A DNA stretch of 17,760 bases, taken from NCBI GenBank assembly GCA_964367055.1, contig CAYIWD010000014.1, positions 1-17,760 of the forward strand. Direction: 5' to 3'. The notes under the pieces were generated by a model, which was not told the DNA's origin, searched no databases, and saw only the letters and a list, made by a program, of their open reading frames with translations. Position numbers and translations under genes: made by a program. This DNA is from UM-FILTER-39-64 sp964367055 (GTDB lineage Bacteria; Patescibacteriota; Minisyncoccia; UBA6257; UBA9933). Positions 6,070-11,584 of this stretch are shown here, in pieces. Position 1 is the stretch's first letter. Each line of letters opens with the position of its first letter.

Positions 6070-7328
6070 TTTGTTAATAATCTCGCCAATTCTTTTTCTG
6101 CTACTAATTTTATTTCGTTGGAATCGCGTTTCTTTATTTCAATTTTCTCTCCAGTTTTCTCGCTAATAACCAATCTGTATGGCAAGCCGATTAAGTCCGC
6201 GTCGCTAAATTTCTCGCCAGGGCTTACATATTCGCGGTCATCACATAGTACTTCAACGCCTGATTTTTGTAAAGAGTTGTAAATTTTATCTATTTGCGAT
6301 TTGTGATTTGCGCTTGGCATCAAATTTATTAAATGCGCTTTAAAAGGCGCCACTGATTCTGGCCAAATAATGCCTTTCTGGTCGTGAAAAACCTCAACAA
6401 TTGTGCCCATTAATCGACTTAAACCAATACCATAACAACCCATTATCACTTTATGTTCTATGCCTTTTTCGTCGCGGTATTTCAAATCAAACGGCGCTGA
6501 ATATCTTGTTTTTAATTTAAAAATATTTCCAACCTCAATCGACTTCTCTTCTTTTAATTTTTTATTGCCACATTCAGGACAAGAATTTTGCTTGCCCCGA
6601 GCCGCGTCGAGGGGCTCTCCCATAATTTCTTTATTTATCGCCACTTTGCACTTTTCGCAAACATAAATCTTATCTTCGCCGGTTTCTGACACTGTCTGAA
6701 ATTCGTGTGAATACTTTGAAAAAGTGCCACCAGAGGCAAAAGTTAAAAGAGTAAAATTGCCAAGCCCAACTCGTTTAAAAATTTCAAAATAGGCGGCCTT
6801 GGCTTTTTCATAATATTTATCAAGATCTTTTTCGTCGGCATGAAAAGAATAAAGGTCTTTCATCAAAAATTCTCGCGTTCGCAATAACCCTGATTTGACC
6901 CGTTTTTCATCGCGAAACTTGTTCTGAATCTGAAAAATGTATAAAGGTAAATCTTTATAGGAAAAAATGAAATTTTTAAGCAGAGGCGAGACAATCTCTT
7001 CGTGTGTCGGGCCCAAGGCAAATTTCTTATCGCTTGTATCCTTGATTTTATATAAGTCATCCATCGTATTCCATCTGCCCGTTTTTTCCCAATTGGCTTT
7101 CGGCTGAAGCGTTGGCATTAAAATTTCCTGGCCACCGATGCTTAACATTTCCTCGCGAATAATATTTTCAATTTTCTTCAAAACCCGAAAACCTAAGGGC
7201 AAAAAAGTGTAAACACCAGCCATTGTCTTATCGATAAAACCAGCCCTAATTAAAAGTTGGGCATTAATCGCTTCTTCATCTTTCGGCGCCTCACGTTTGG
7301 TTTTGGTAAAAAGCTTAGATTGAAACAT
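6066..7328 (-). CDS. proS: Prolyl-tRNA synthetase, short form without editing domain
   Basis: ProRS charges tRNA-Pro. It has 420 residues against about 570 for the common bacterial enzyme. The class II core is complete: GPTHEE at 106-111, motif 2 FRDEKRVKSGLLRTREF (138-154) and motif 3 GCYGIGLSRL (298-307), followed by the anticodon-binding domain (about 330-420). The INS editing domain that removes Ala-tRNA-Pro is missing. In its place is a small ribbon with C224/C227 and C250/C253 and, between the pairs, GEPLDAARGKQNS, encoded by a GC-rich repeat (6591-6615). It is first gene of the operon, with a TACAAT box 7 nt before the ATG. Classical rseP-proS synteny is kept, but an island now separates them. 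A diverged copy of its promoter and first 14 codons lies at 8429-8517. Confidence 0.96.
   Translation of the reverse strand: MFQSKLFTKTKREAPKDEEAINAQLLIRAGFIDKTMAGVYTFLPLGFRVLKKIENIIREEMLSIGGQEILMPTLQPKANWEKTGRWNTMDDLYKIKDTSDKKFALGPTHEEIVSPLLKNFIFSYKDLPLYIFQIQNKFRDEKRVKSGLLRTREFLMKDLYSFHADEKDLDKYYEKAKAAYFEIFKRVGLGNFTLLTFASGGTFSKYSHEFQTVSETGEDKIYVCEKCKVAINKEIMGEPLDAARGKQNSCPECGNKKLKEEKSIEVGNIFKLKTRYSAPFDLKYRDEKGIEHKVIMGCYGIGLSRLMGTIVEVFHDQKGIIWPESVAPFKAHLINLMPSANHKSQIDKIYNSLQKSGVEVLCDDREYVSPGEKFSDADLIGLPYRLVISEKTGEKIEIKKRDSNEIKLVAEKELARLLTK
6591..6615. repeat. GC-rich repeat in frame inside proS
   Basis: The plus strand reads CTTGCCCCGAG, 6 nt, CGAGGGGC, matching the intergenic copy at 2949-2973. 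It is translated in frame as EPLDAARGK between the two CxxC pairs of the ProRS ribbon. Its base composition (about three-quarters GC) contrasts with the rest of proS. Confidence 0.65.
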
Positions 7329-7335
7329 TGTTTTT

Positions 7336-7363
7336 ATTGTAGCAAAAAAAGCGATTTAGTCAA
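7336..7363 (-). promoter_or_regulatory. proS operon promoter, probably leaderless
   Basis: On the minus strand TTGACT (7358-7363), a 16-nt spacer and TACAAT (7336-7341) stand 7 nt before the proS ATG, so the transcript should begin at or next to the start codon. A related promoter with the same spacing precedes the proS remnant (8490-8517), identical at 19 of 28 positions. Confidence 0.72.
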
Positions 7364-7401
7364 AGGGACACAAAAAGCTACACCATACTTATCCACATTG
7401 A

Positions 7402-7424
7402 TTTATGAGGCTTAGCCTCGTAAA
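7402..7424 (+). repeat. Left 23-bp palindrome of the transposase element
   Basis: TTTATGAGGC, then TTA, then GCCTCGTAAA, an imperfect palindrome with one wobble. It ends 10 nt before the transposase ATG, so in the mRNA the hairpin would sit right at the translation start and could limit expression. Confidence 0.7.
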
Positions 7425-7434
7425 ATTAAAAATT

Positions 7435-8157
7435 ATGAGAAATATAAATTTTGTAAATGGGGAAATTTATCATATTTATAATAGAGGCGTAGAGAAAAGG
7501 AATATATTTTTAGATGATTCTGACAGATTTAGATTTATTCATAATATTTTTGAATTTAATGATACTGAACCGGCAACCAATCTCTATTATAAAAAACAAC
7601 TTTACGAGACAAAACAACTTTACGAGGCTAAGCCTCGTAAAGTTGAAATCGTTGCCGAAAAAAGGAAAAGGAATTTAATTATTGAAATTTTAGCATTTGC
7701 TTTAATGCCAAACCATTTTCATTTTCTTATAAAACAATTAAATCAAAATGGGATATCAAATTTCATGCATAAATTGGGCACAGGCTATACAATGTACTTC
7801 AATCAGAAATACGAAAGAGTAGGATCTTTATTCCAGGGAACTTATAAAGCTGTCGTGATTAAAGATGAACCCCATTTTATTCATCTCCCATACTACATCC
7901 ATTTGAATCCATTAGATTTAATAATGCCCCAATGGCGAGAGAAAGAAATTAAGGACTATAGGAAAGCAATTAAGTTTTTAGAAAATTATCGTTGGTCGAG
8001 TTTTTTAGATTATATTGGCAAGAAAAATTTTCCTTCGGTGACTTCACGACGATTTTTATTGGATTTCTTTGACGGACCGGAACAATACAAAGCAGATACC
8101 CTAAAATGGCTTAAGGAATTAAATTTAGAGGAGGTAAAAGACGTTGCGTTAGAATAA
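7435..8157 (+). CDS. REP-associated (IS200-like, Y1 HUH) transposase
   Basis: This is a single-strand DNA transposase of the Y1 HUH superfamily, RAYT-like. From the ATG at 7435 it has 240 residues beginning MRNINFVNGEIYHIYNRGVEKRNIF, a typical family start; an upstream ATG at 7405 lies inside the left palindrome and is rejected. The HUH motif is MPNHFHFLI (H94, H96). A conserved block GYTMYFNQKYERVGSLFQGTYKAVVI follows at about 117-142, then YYIHLNPL (153-160), whose tyrosine Y154 (or Y153) is the likely nucleophile judged by distance from HUH, then YRWSSFLDYIG. Residues about 53-70 (KKQLYETKQLYEAKPRKV) come from an 18-bp tandem duplication plus a 31-bp palindrome inserted in frame. It is opposite in strand to all neighbours and looks intact. 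Confidence 0.9.
   Translation: MRNINFVNGEIYHIYNRGVEKRNIFLDDSDRFRFIHNIFEFNDTEPATNLYYKKQLYETKQLYEAKPRKVEIVAEKRKRNLIIEILAFALMPNHFHFLIKQLNQNGISNFMHKLGTGYTMYFNQKYERVGSLFQGTYKAVVIKDEPHFIHLPYYIHLNPLDLIMPQWREKEIKDYRKAIKFLENYRWSSFLDYIGKKNFPSVTSRRFLLDFFDGPEQYKADTLKWLKELNLEEVKDVALE
7593..7645 (+). repeat. 18-bp tandem duplication and perfect 31-bp palindrome inside the transposase gene
   Basis: Two 18-bp copies (7593-7610 and 7611-7628), differing at one base, encode the six-residue repeats KQLYET and KQLYEA. The second runs into a perfect palindrome with 15-bp arms (7615-7629 and 7631-7645) around one central base. The inner 23 bp match the palindromes that bracket the gene except at the wobble base. 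Confidence 0.8.
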
Positions 8158-8182
8158 ATAATATATAATAATAATTTATGAG

Positions 8183-8205
8183 TTTATGAGGCTAAGCCTC
8201 GTAAA
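8183..8205 (+). repeat. Right 23-bp palindrome of the transposase element
   Basis: This is the same sequence and orientation as the left palindrome (7402-7424) except for the central base (A instead of T). It lies 26 nt behind the transposase stop and directly before the 3' end of the broken hicB. Confidence 0.7.
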
Positions 8206-8209
8206 TTGA

Positions 8210-8369
8210 CTACATTCTGTCTTTTAAGTGAAGATTGATAGCGTCTTTAATGTTTTCTAACGCTTCCTCATAGGTTTCTCCTTGGATAACAGCCCTGCAA
8301 TTGAGGACAAGACACAAAATAACCGTCTTTATCCCGCTCAATAATTATAGAAAAATGATAGTGTTTCAT
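8210..8369 (-). pseudogene. HicB-like antitoxin, frameshifted
   Basis: From an ATG at 8369 the minus strand reads MKHYHFSIIIERDKDGYFVSCPQLQGCY, a classic HicB N-terminal half. At about 8281-8290 the frame is lost (a net +1 or -2 change) and the continuation, QGETYEEALENIKDAINLHLKDRM followed by TAG, is found in another frame. Joined, the two halves give a normal short HicB fold of about 52 residues, so this is a recent disruption. No hicA toxin gene is seen on either side. In the unbroken frame translation would stop after 33 codons. It keeps its own promoter. Confidence 0.82.
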
Positions 8370-8377
8370 ATTGTTTA

Positions 8378-8406
8378 ATAATAATTATTTAAAAATCAAA
8401 AGTCAA
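8378..8406 (-). promoter_or_regulatory. Promoter of the hicB remnant
   Basis: On the minus strand TTGACT (8401-8406), a 17-nt spacer and TATTAT (8378-8383) end 8 nt before the hicB ATG, the same near-leaderless layout as the toxin-antitoxin promoter at 3749-3778, with which it shares 21 of 24 bases around the -35 box and early spacer. Confidence 0.65.
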
Positions 8407-8428
8407 ATTTTAATGTACAACTAATTTT

Positions 8429-8473
8429 TTATGCCTCGCGTTTAGTTTTAGTAAAAAGTTGAGATTGGAGCAT
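8429..8473 (-). pseudogene. Remnant of a second proS 5' end (14 codons)
   Basis: The minus strand from ATG 8473 encodes MLQSQLFTKTKREA then TAA. The intact ProRS begins MFQSKLFTKTKREAPKD. Of 42 aligned bases 8 differ, and most changes are synonymous third-position ones (for example ACC to ACT twice, CGT to CGC, GCG to GCA). The similarity stops at the TAA. A homologous promoter precedes it. It therefore looks like the truncated start of a proS allele that evolved under selection as a real gene, now stranded between the GNAT gene and the hicB remnant. Confidence 0.75.
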
Positions 8474-8479
8474 AATTTT

Positions 8480-8517
8480 ATTATAATAAATTATAACAAA
8501 AAATACACTTCTATCAA
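8480..8517 (-). promoter_or_regulatory. Promoter of the proS remnant
   Basis: TTGATA (8512-8517), a 16-nt spacer and TATAAT (8490-8495) align with the live proS promoter, including the shared T-run in the spacer. A second TATAAT (8480-8485), 6 nt before the ATG, looks like a short local duplication. It may still fire towards the hicB remnant. Confidence 0.55.
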
Positions 8518-8530
8518 ATAGCCATAAATA

Positions 8531-8562
8531 TAACAATTACTTACGATCGTAAGGATTTGTTA
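8531..8562. terminator. 32-bp dyad behind the rseP-GNAT operon
   Basis: A perfect 14-bp palindrome CTTACGATCGTAAG (8540-8553) is extended by outer arms TAACAA (8531-8536) and TTGTTA (8557-8562). It lies 11 nt past the GNAT stop on the minus strand. It could act as a terminator, but the tract behind it on that strand (ATATTTATGG) is a poor U-run. An operator or repeat remnant is the alternative. Confidence 0.4.
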
Positions 8563-8573
8563 TAAAAGGGTTT

Positions 8574-9068
8574 TTATGGAGATATGTTGAAATCGTATTC
8601 CAAAGTTAAATCGTAATCATTGAATCCCAGTGCTCTATAAAACTCTATAGCTTTTAAGTTTGAAGCTGACGCTTTGACGCAAATACGCTCAACTCCGCTT
8701 TTTTTACACCAATTAATGAATTCTTTAGCTAAAATTGAACCGGCGCCAATTCCCCTGTATTTTTCATCAATAAGCATATTTTCCAACTCGGCAAATTTGC
8801 CAATTTTTCGCCACAAAGGTTTGTCGTTATGAACGCCTCCGCACAAATATCCGATAATTTGATTTCTGCTCTCAATAACCCCAACAAAACCATCTTGTTC
8901 CGTTATTCTTGCCCTAAAATAATCATTTCCTCCTTGACTACATGACCAATCCGCATCTAATGTTTCATCATATTTTTTATCAATTTCGTTCTTAAAAAGA
9001 GCTGAATTCAATCTTAAGATTTCATCTAAATCGCTGATTTTCGCTTTTCTAAATTTCAAATTTTCCAT
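8574..9068 (-). CDS. GNAT-family N-acetyltransferase
   Basis: This is an acetyl-CoA-dependent N-acetyltransferase of unknown substrate, 164 residues, a single GNAT domain. The acetyl-CoA pyrophosphate loop is clear: ENMLIDEKYRGIGAGSILAKEFINW (96-120, R/QxxGxG form RGIGAG at 105-110). The C-terminal motif B follows (ASNLKAIEFYRALGF, 135-149), with Y144 where the usual catalytic tyrosine lies. The start overlaps the rseP stop by 1 nt (TAATG), so it is translated with rseP. The context gives no clear hint to the substrate. Confidence 0.9.
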   Translation of the reverse strand: MENLKFRKAKISDLDEILRLNSALFKNEIDKKYDETLDADWSCSQGGNDYFRARITEQDGFVGVIESRNQIIGYLCGGVHNDKPLWRKIGKFAELENMLIDEKYRGIGAGSILAKEFINWCKKSGVERICVKASASNLKAIEFYRALGFNDYDLTLEYDFNISP

Positions 9069-10213
9069 TAAAATCTTATAATATCCCTCACCGTAATCGC
9101 TGCCATCAAAATTAACAACAAAGCCATTCCCGCCGAATTGGCGTATTTTTCAAATTTTGCAGGCAATGGCGAGCCCTTGATTTTTTCAATTAATAAAAAC
9201 AACAACCGGCCGCCGTCAAGCGCAGGAAAAGGAAAAATATTTATAACCACTAAATTAAGCGAAATCAAAGCCAGAAGTTGAAGTAAATAATTAAATCCTA
9301 AACTTTCCGCCTGGGCTGTGGCTTTAACAATTCCCACTGGACCAGCCACTCCCCCTAAGTCAGCGCTGCCTGTTGTAAAAAGTTGTTTGAGGAGATTAAA
9401 AACAAATAAGAAAATCATTTGGATAATTTGAAGTGATGCTTTTAATCCTTCCCAAATACTGGAAAATAAATTTTGTTTTTCTAAGCCCGCCTCAACTAAA
9501 CCAATACCCAAAGCGCCCTCATTACTCGGCGGGTTTACTCTCGGCGTCACAAGAAATTCTTTAATCTCTCCGTTGCGTTCAATCTTTAAAGTAATTTCCT
9601 TACCGCGATTGGCATTAGTAAATTTAATAAAATCATTAACGCTTGTATCTATAATTATATCTCCAATCAATAAGCCAATTTTTTCTGCCGGGCTATTCGG
9701 AAAAATTTCTGTAATCACTATTGCTTTAGGCAAACCAACTGAAAATACAATTGAAATTACGAGCCATCCAAGCAAAAAATTCATCAACACTCCGGCTACA
9801 ATAATAGCCGCCCTCTTGCTGATAGAAAGCGATTGAAAGTTTCTTTTATCGCTTGAAACCGAGGTTTCTTTAATAATCGTTTCTTCTGATATTTTAATTT
9901 GCTCATCAGAAATAGAAATTTTCTCTGTTTCAACAATTGAAATTTCTTCTTGTCCGCGTGAGTCTAAATTTGTTTCGCGTGAATCCGCGTCTTCGCCATA
10001 AATTTTTACAAATCCCCCAAAAGGCAAGGCATTTATACTATAAATTGTTTCCCCTATTTTTTTACTCCATACTCGCGGCGGCAAACCAAGACCAAATTCT
10101 TCAACTAGTAACCCAAATTTTTTTGCTGCCAAAAAATGCCCAAGTTCGTGAACCAGAACTAAAATAGAAAGAAAAACTATTACAAAAATTATTCCTATTA
10201 ACATATTCAACAA
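9068..10213 (-). CDS. rseP: Site-2 protease family membrane zinc metalloprotease (RseP/M50)
   Basis: This is an intramembrane metalloprotease of the S2P/RseP class, which cuts membrane-anchored regulators and signal-peptide remnants. It has 381 residues. The zinc motif HELGH lies at 22-26 in the first membrane helix, SINALPFGGFVKIYGED follows at 59-75, a further membrane helix is at about 136-157, a PDZ domain at about 165-240, and the third zinc ligand motif LDGGR at 332-336 before a final helix. Residues about 77-123 are a low-complexity acidic insert (ETNLDSRGQEEISIVETEK...) not typical of the family, beginning with a DSR repeat. A second ATG at 10204 would shorten it by three residues. 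It overlaps the GNAT gene; frr lies upstream and proS downstream, as in the classical cluster. Confidence 0.93.
   Translation of the reverse strand: MLNMLIGIIFVIVFLSILVLVHELGHFLAAKKFGLLVEEFGLGLPPRVWSKKIGETIYSINALPFGGFVKIYGEDADSRETNLDSRGQEEISIVETEKISISDEQIKISEETIIKETSVSSDKRNFQSLSISKRAAIIVAGVLMNFLLGWLVISIVFSVGLPKAIVITEIFPNSPAEKIGLLIGDIIIDTSVNDFIKFTNANRGKEITLKIERNGEIKEFLVTPRVNPPSNEGALGIGLVEAGLEKQNLFSSIWEGLKASLQIIQMIFLFVFNLLKQLFTTGSADLGGVAGPVGIVKATAQAESLGFNYLLQLLALISLNLVVINIFPFPALDGGRLLFLLIEKIKGSPLPAKFEKYANSAGMALLLILMAAITVRDIIRF
9955..9985. repeat. Repeated decamer at the start of the RseP insert
   Basis: CGCGTGAGTC (9955-9964) and CGCGTGAATC (9976-9985) are direct copies 21 nt apart, in phase with the codons, giving DSR twice in the protein. 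CpG-rich words are unusual in this AT-rich gene and mark the edge of the low-complexity insert. Confidence 0.45.
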
Positions 10214-10309
10214 ATTTTCTGTTATATTAAAGTTTATTAGAAATTCTTATAATCTTCAAGTATGAATTTTAAAAAATTACTGTTTTGAGAGAAATTCCTT
10301 TTTGGAAAT

Positions 10310-10347
10310 AAAAAAAGTGGTTTTGTCTTATTGACAGGGTACCACTT
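10310..10347 (-). terminator. Rho-independent terminator behind pyrF remnant
   Basis: On the minus strand a stem AAGTGGT/ACCACTT (10341-10347 with 10315-10321), with an inner TGTC/GACA pairing, is followed by a run of seven T (10310-10316). It would stop transcription arriving from pyrF' or frr before rseP. A second perfect 8-bp hairpin (10361-10368/10375-10382) overlaps the pyrF' stop just upstream. Confidence 0.75.
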
Positions 10348-10362
10348 GAACCCTTTTAGGCT

Positions 10363-10803
10363 TCAGTTATATAGAACTGAAGTAATTTCTTCCACAATCT
10401 TATTCACTGCGTCTGCGGGTGTACCGATTTCCGATGGTGGCTTCGTTATCGGACGACCGATGACTAGTGCTGTCGCGCCGGCCTTAATTGCTTCCGCTGG
10501 AGTCATGATCCGCTTCTGATCGCCAGCAGCTGCCCACGCAGGACGAACGCCAGGTGTAATCTTCAGCAGACTACCAAGCTCTTTCTACTTTCCGAGAAGC
10601 TCAAGCTCCTGCGGTGAACAGACGATGCCGTCGCAACCGGCGATCTTCGCGTCGCGTGCAAGTTGCAGAACCTTGGCTTTGCTCGGTCCGCCAAAAATCA
10701 GATGAGCATTGTTCTCCTCAAGCGAGGTAAGAACCGTGACAGCGAGGACGAGCGACTCTACACCATCCTTTCTTAAAGTACAAATTTCGCTATTGTATCC
10801 CAA
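10363..10803 (-). pseudogene. pyrF: Orotidine 5'-phosphate decarboxylase remnant: 5'-truncated, internal stop
   Basis: This is the C-terminal part of OMP decarboxylase, the last step of UMP synthesis. In one frame the minus strand reads ESLVLAVTVLTSLEENN, LARDAKIAGCDGIVCSPQELELLGK, a TAG (10585-10587), then KELGSLLKITPGVRPAWAAAGDQKRIMTPAEAIKAGATALVIGRPITKPPSEIGTP to a TGA at 10363-10365. The family signatures CSPQE, TPGVRP, GDQ and GRPIT are clear. The N-terminal half with the catalytic Lys-Asp-Lys cluster is absent. The homologous part begins near 10767; the 12 codons before it look like local DNA, read from a TTG. It is about 55-58% GC against about 36% around it, so it was probably acquired by transfer. 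It should be inactive. Confidence 0.85.
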
Positions 10804-10838
10804 TAGCAGGAATTACCACCTTAATTTGATAATGCTTT

Positions 10839-10866
10839 ATCTTAGTATAAAACCAGCATGTGTCAA
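10839..10866 (-). promoter_or_regulatory. Sigma70-type promoter upstream of pyrF remnant
   Basis: On the minus strand a perfect TTGACA (10861-10866), a 16-nt spacer and TAAGAT (10839-10844) lie about 36 nt before the first open codon of the pyrF remnant. It may be a leftover of the gene that stood here. Confidence 0.5.
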
Positions 10867-10888
10867 GCCTAATAGACTCATTTTTATG

Positions 10889-11032
10889 GCTCCACCTGCT
10901 TGTCGTACGGAACATCCCGCAGCCTCGCTGGGCTTGGTGTCCGACCGCAGTCGGACCCAGCGAGGCGAGGGGGAAGAAATTTTTGCCGCTGGAGCAAAAA
11001 TATTCTGGTTCCGATAGACAAGCAGGCGGAGC
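10889..11032. mobile_element. 144-bp MITE-like element with terminal inverted repeats
   Basis: The ends are 16-bp inverted repeats (10889-10904 and 11017-11032, one mismatch), extended inside by CGGAAC/GTTCCG (10908-10913/11008-11013). The interior holds a nested GC-rich hairpin: GCCTCGCTGGG (10922-10932) with CCCAGCGAGGC (10956-10966), enclosing TCCGAC/GTCGGA. A separate 8-bp hairpin ATTTTTGC/GCAAAAAT follows (10979-10986/10994-11001). TTTTTA lies on both sides (10881-10886 and 11033-11038), a possible target duplication with a 2-nt offset on the left; the right copy contains the frr stop codon. Open frames across it have no protein-like content. It may be a non-autonomous element, or a structured terminator/RNA behind frr. 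Confidence 0.6.
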
Positions 11033-11035
11033 TTT

Positions 11036-11584
11036 TTACTCCTCTATCTCCCTTATTTTATTTTCCAAAATCCCCTCAATTTCTTTATTTATCTCGTCAA
11101 TTCTTTTCTGAACCTTATCTTTCAGTTTAAATTTTTCATCCTCGCTGATTTTTTTTGATTCGAACTGGCCGGTAATTTCCTTATTAATTTCATCCCTAGC
11201 CGAACGGATTTTTATTTTTGACTCTTCTGCTTCTTTTTTCGCCAATTTAGCTAATTCTTGCCTGCGTTCGCCTGAAAGAGATGGCAAGTTTATCCTGATT
11301 AAATTTCCTTCAAGGACAGCGCTGGCGTTTAAATTTGATGCTTCAATCGCTTTTAAGACAAGCGAGGCGGTATTTTTGTCCCAAACAGAGATTTGGATTT
11401 CCCGCGGCGGAATAATATTAATTGAACCAAGTTGCTTAACTGATAATTTTTGTCCAAAATAATCAAGAGAAATATCTTCCACTAATTTTGAATTTGGCCT
11501 GCCGCCGCGAATTCCAGATAATTGGTCTTTCAGGCCCTTTAACACCTCGCTAATTTTTAATTCTAAATTTTTTAAAATATCCAT
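11036..11584 (-). CDS. frr: Ribosome recycling factor
   Basis: RRF splits post-termination ribosomes together with EF-G. It has 182 residues, family length. Signatures are LSGIRGGRPNSKLVEDISLDYFGQKLSVKQLGSI in the N-terminal part, then IPPREIQISVWDKNTASLVLKAIEASNLNASAVLEGNLIRINLPSLSGERRQELAKLAKKEAEESKIKIRSARDEINKEI, and a helical C-terminus. The GIRGGR segment keeps the arginine that touches 23S rRNA (usual form VRTGRA). It overlaps the propeller gene upstream by 1 nt (TAATG). Directly behind its stop lies the inverted-repeat element. The usual pyrH neighbour is not here. Confidence 0.96.
   Translation of the reverse strand: MDILKNLELKISEVLKGLKDQLSGIRGGRPNSKLVEDISLDYFGQKLSVKQLGSINIIPPREIQISVWDKNTASLVLKAIEASNLNASAVLEGNLIRINLPSLSGERRQELAKLAKKEAEESKIKIRSARDEINKEITGQFESKKISEDEKFKLKDKVQKRIDEINKEIEGILENKIREIEE

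Larger units (their letters stand above)
7402..8205 (+). mobile_element. REP/RAYT-like element: HUH transposase between palindromes
   Basis: A Y1-type HUH transposase gene is bracketed by two 23-bp near-palindromes in the same orientation (7402-7424 and 8183-8205), differing only at the central base, with a third, fully symmetric copy inside the gene (7619-7641). This arrangement matches REP-associated tyrosine transposases, which act on single-stranded REP hairpins. On the plus strand the one imperfect pair in each outer arm is a T-G wobble, while on the minus strand it is an A-C mismatch, so plus-strand hairpins should be more stable. The outer limits are inferred from the palindromes only. 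Confidence 0.6.

Noticed and set aside
7389..7397. Perfect DnaA-box match TTATCCACA, possible origin
   Set aside because: A single box without clustering, DNA-unwinding region, or dnaA/dnaN/gidA neighbours; expected by chance in AT-rich DNA.
10585..10587. UAG in pyrF as a recoded sense codon
   Set aside because: The gene also lacks its catalytic N-terminal half, and other genes here read normally without internal UAG, so a pseudogene is simpler.
10889..11032. SRP RNA, 6S RNA or tmRNA gene
   Set aside because: None of the conserved cores of these RNAs was recognised; terminal inverted repeats and flanking direct repeats fit a mobile element better.
10709..11130. Several overlapping plus-strand frames across the pyrF remnant and the inverted-repeat element
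   Set aside because: They cross hairpins and unrelated sequence, run into antisense frr, and give no coherent domain.
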